From NCBI GenBank assembly GCA_001414345.1, contig LLCB01000015.1:186001-250000 (forward strand): a stretch of 64,000 bases of DNA, read 5' to 3'. A model generated the notes under the pieces. That model saw nothing but the letters and a program-made list of their open reading frames with translations, ran no database searches and was not told the origin of the DNA. Origin of the DNA: Hymenoscyphus infarciens. Taxonomy: Eukaryota; Ascomycota; Leotiomycetes; Helotiales; Helotiaceae. Made by a program: the position numbers and the translations under genes. Shown in pieces: positions 62,353 through 64,000 of this stretch (positions within the stretch are counted from its first letter, which is position 1; each line of letters opens with the position of its first letter).

Positions 62353-62931
62353 GATGGGTCGTCTAGTCTTGAACTGCAAGAAGAGGTTATCGTTTTCCGC
62401 CAGGAAATGAGGATATCTCGCGAATCCAATGCATACCGATTTGGGGGCAGTTGCGATTTGAGGTCGGTGTGAATTTCCCTCCAGGCGGAGATGGAGAACC
62501 TTGACACGGTGGCACGTGCATGATGGTCAAATTTACCTTTTAGAGCGATAGTTAAATAGCTTTCGGTGAATAAATCCAACGGAGTAGACTATTCCATTGT
62601 AAAAACACGTGAAAAGAGGTCCCTTGTTATTTTGATGAAGCTTTTATTGTCCCCTGGGAGCACGGAAGAGCTCAATTGGGTTTCAACCGCCCAAATCTCA
62701 AATAACTCTCGTGGCATTATATATATAGCAACCTCTTACAATTACATACAACCTCACGGCAGGTTTTATCCTGGGTATAATATGTTCCCTACCTAAGTAG
62801 CAACGCCCAACTAAGCAAAATGAAAAGCAATTGAGCATTGCGATGCTAGCCAAAACTCCGTCCTGTCCTTACCACCGAATTCTAGATGCCCGCAATTCCC
62901 AAATATTAAAAAGAAAAACATTAACCGTAAT
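62353..62931. other. Spacer between APC2 and the vezatin-like gene
   Basis: 579 bp upstream of APC2 and downstream of the next minus-strand gene; it should contain the APC2 promoter. A GTATGC..TTGCAG pair at 62442-62380 could be a 5' leader intron, because the sequence after the acceptor leads straight into the APC2 frame. No in-frame upstream ATG was found. Confidence 0.45.
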
Positions 62932-64000
62932 TCATATCGACGTGATCCTTCGAGCAGGTGGTTGTTTGCCTCTCGGTCTCATATTTATCACCGACTCCAA
63001 TTCTCGTAACATTCGCGTACTTGCCTCCGCTTTGTCCTTTGTCGACTCTCGTCTCACTCTGTCTTCCTTCATTTTCGTGATTCTCTCTTCCCGTGTTAGT
63101 GTGCTTCTTTGCCTTGGTGGAAACGCAACGGCTTCGAAAATTTCTTCTGCATCTGAAGAGCTTAAATCGATGCTCATACGCGAAGGCGTTTCTCCGTTCA
63201 GTGCCTTGAGAGCATCCATGGTGCCGCCCCCTCCCGATTCTTCAACTGCAGTAAGCCCACCCAATGATAGGGCTGGTGAAAGCATCCCACTCATGGAAGA
63301 TATTCGCTTCTCGTTTCGGTCGATATTTGAGGCAAGTGCATTCTTTCCGTCTTCCCACTCCTGCATCAGGGCCTTTAAATCGATCCCAATCGATTCGTAC
63401 TGCATCATGAGAGTTGTACCAAGTTCCGACACATCTTCCGTCTCGTTTAAGTTTTTGTCAGATTCATCCCGGAGAACATGGAGTTTTGCTTGTAGACCTC
63501 GGATTCCCGTAGACAAAGAATTCAACTTTCGTAGTTGAGCTCGCCAACGCTCGCGGTTGGGAGTTAGAGGCAACTTTGGAGTAGGAGGAACGGGGAAGGC
63601 TATAGAAATTAGTATATAATCATCATCTGTGTTGCAAAGGAATGGCTTACATTCTTCCTCGCTAAGAATACGGTGTAAACGTTGCTCAGCTTTTTCTGTA
63701 ATTGTTGTAATGGCGAGTATCTCCTCGGATGCTGTACCCCAGCGCACAAAGTCCCCCTTGCCACCATGGGCATCCAAAGCCATGAGACAGCATAGCACTA
63801 TCTTCCTGCTCGTGTAGAACCTTGCCGCAAGGATCTTCAAAATACGAACAGATTCGTTGTCCTCGGATTCGACATCACTATGACCTAGCATCGCTTCCGA
63901 GAAATCGGTTTCACTTATGTCGTATATGTCATAGTATTTTTCCAAGTCCATCTCTTCGGTAAAAGGTTTAATAGCTGCGTACGCCTGGTTGTACCGTGGT
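62932..64000 (-). CDS. Vezatin/Inp2-like fungal protein, C-terminal part (partial)
   Basis: The gene enters from the right edge of the window. Visible exons are 64000-63651 and 63599-62932, separated by a 51-bp GTAAGC..TATAG intron. The intron is a multiple of three and stop-free, so it could be mistaken for coding. The frame is open to the window edge upstream of the first visible Met at 63951, so the start lies outside. Readable features are the DLEKYYDIYDIS segment, a helical region RWRAQLRKLNSLSTGIRGLQ, and YESIGIDLKALMQEWEDGKN. The latter part contains a repetitive acidic-Ser segment and ends with a Lys/Arg-rich tail (TREERITKMKEDRVRRE). From family memory this matches fungal proteins with a vezatin / myosin-binding motif of peroxisomes, thought to link organelles to myosin V. 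The transmembrane N-terminal half is not in the window. Confidence 0.7.
   Translation of the reverse strand, partial: PRYNQAYAAIKPFTEEMDLEKYYDIYDISETDFSEAMLGHSDVESEDNESVRILKILAARFYTSRKIVLCCLMALDAHGGKGDFVRWGTASEEILAITTITEKAEQRLHRILSEEECKPFLCNTDDDYILISIAFPVPPTPKLPLTPNRERWRAQLRKLNSLSTGIRGLQAKLHVLRDESDKNLNETEDVSELGTTLMMQYESIGIDLKALMQEWEDGKNALASNIDRNEKRISSMSGMLSPALSLGGLTAVEESGGGGTMDALKALNGETPSRMSIDLSSSDAEEIFEAVAFPPRQRSTLTREERITKMKEDRVRRESTKDKAEASTRMLRELESVINMRPRGKQPPARRITSI

Noticed and set aside
1..64000. CRISPR arrays, bacterial operons, secondary-metabolite cluster
   Set aside because: No regularly spaced identical repeats, and gene content is eukaryotic housekeeping without polyketide or peptide synthases.

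Overview
This is nuclear DNA of a filamentous ascomycete (Pezizomycotina). Leotiomycetes/Helotiales is my best guess from protein flavour and genome texture, not from a search. The evidence is genes with short introns (51-192 bp, GT..AG, CTRAY branch sites), fungal-specific families (MDM10, a vezatin/Inp2-like protein, ZRT-type ZIP transporter), and a 27-kb AT-rich block almost devoid of CpA and TpG. That is the signature of repeat-induced point mutation (RIP).

Layout. 1-1.5 kb: edge of another AT-rich, simple-repeat-rich tract. 1.8-16 kb: gene-rich arm with a zinc transporter, MDM10 (ERMES), MRT4 (60S biogenesis), U1-70K (spliceosome), mitochondrial ribosomal protein mL43, a small membrane protein, triosephosphate isomerase and a Q/P/RS-rich fungal protein. 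MDM10/MRT4 and U1-70K/mL43 are head-to-head pairs with 226-283 bp between start codons. 16-19.7 kb: no recognisable gene. 19.7-46.9 kb: RIP-degraded transposon island. 47-49.3 kb: sparse, with a possible RIP-damaged gene at the island edge. 49.3-51.6 kb: RING-finger protein. 51.6-59.5 kb: gene-poor and rich in microsatellites. 59.5-64 kb: APC2 (anaphase-promoting complex) and the partial vezatin-like gene, which runs off the right edge.

Inside the island, four elements can be read from degraded sequence. (i) 22687-27008 is a 4.3-kb LTR element with two 366-bp LTRs and a 5-bp target duplication GATAA. It has no recognisable coding domains, and its core is built of repeats, so it is non-autonomous. 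(ii) About 27014-30034, minus strand, is a Tad-like LINE with endonuclease and reverse transcriptase. (iii) 30040-36362, plus strand, is a Ty3/gypsy chromovirus with 5' LTR, zinc knuckle, RT, RNase H, integrase and chromodomain; its 3' end is missing. (iv) 36363-44432, minus strand, is a second, full-length copy of that chromovirus with both LTRs and a polypurine tract. It carries an extra 3' segment with an open frame on the opposite strand. The non-autonomous element shares LTR ends and leader with the chromovirus, so it was probably mobilised by it. Elements (iii) and (iv) form a large inverted repeat.

The host genes are housekeeping genes with no sign of one shared pathway. The most unusual content is the RIP island, the repeat-built non-autonomous element with a less mutated core segment, the antisense frame in the chromovirus, and a candidate MITE at 11.7-11.9 kb. 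Exon borders were derived by reading splice signals and checking that reading frame and family motifs continue across each junction.
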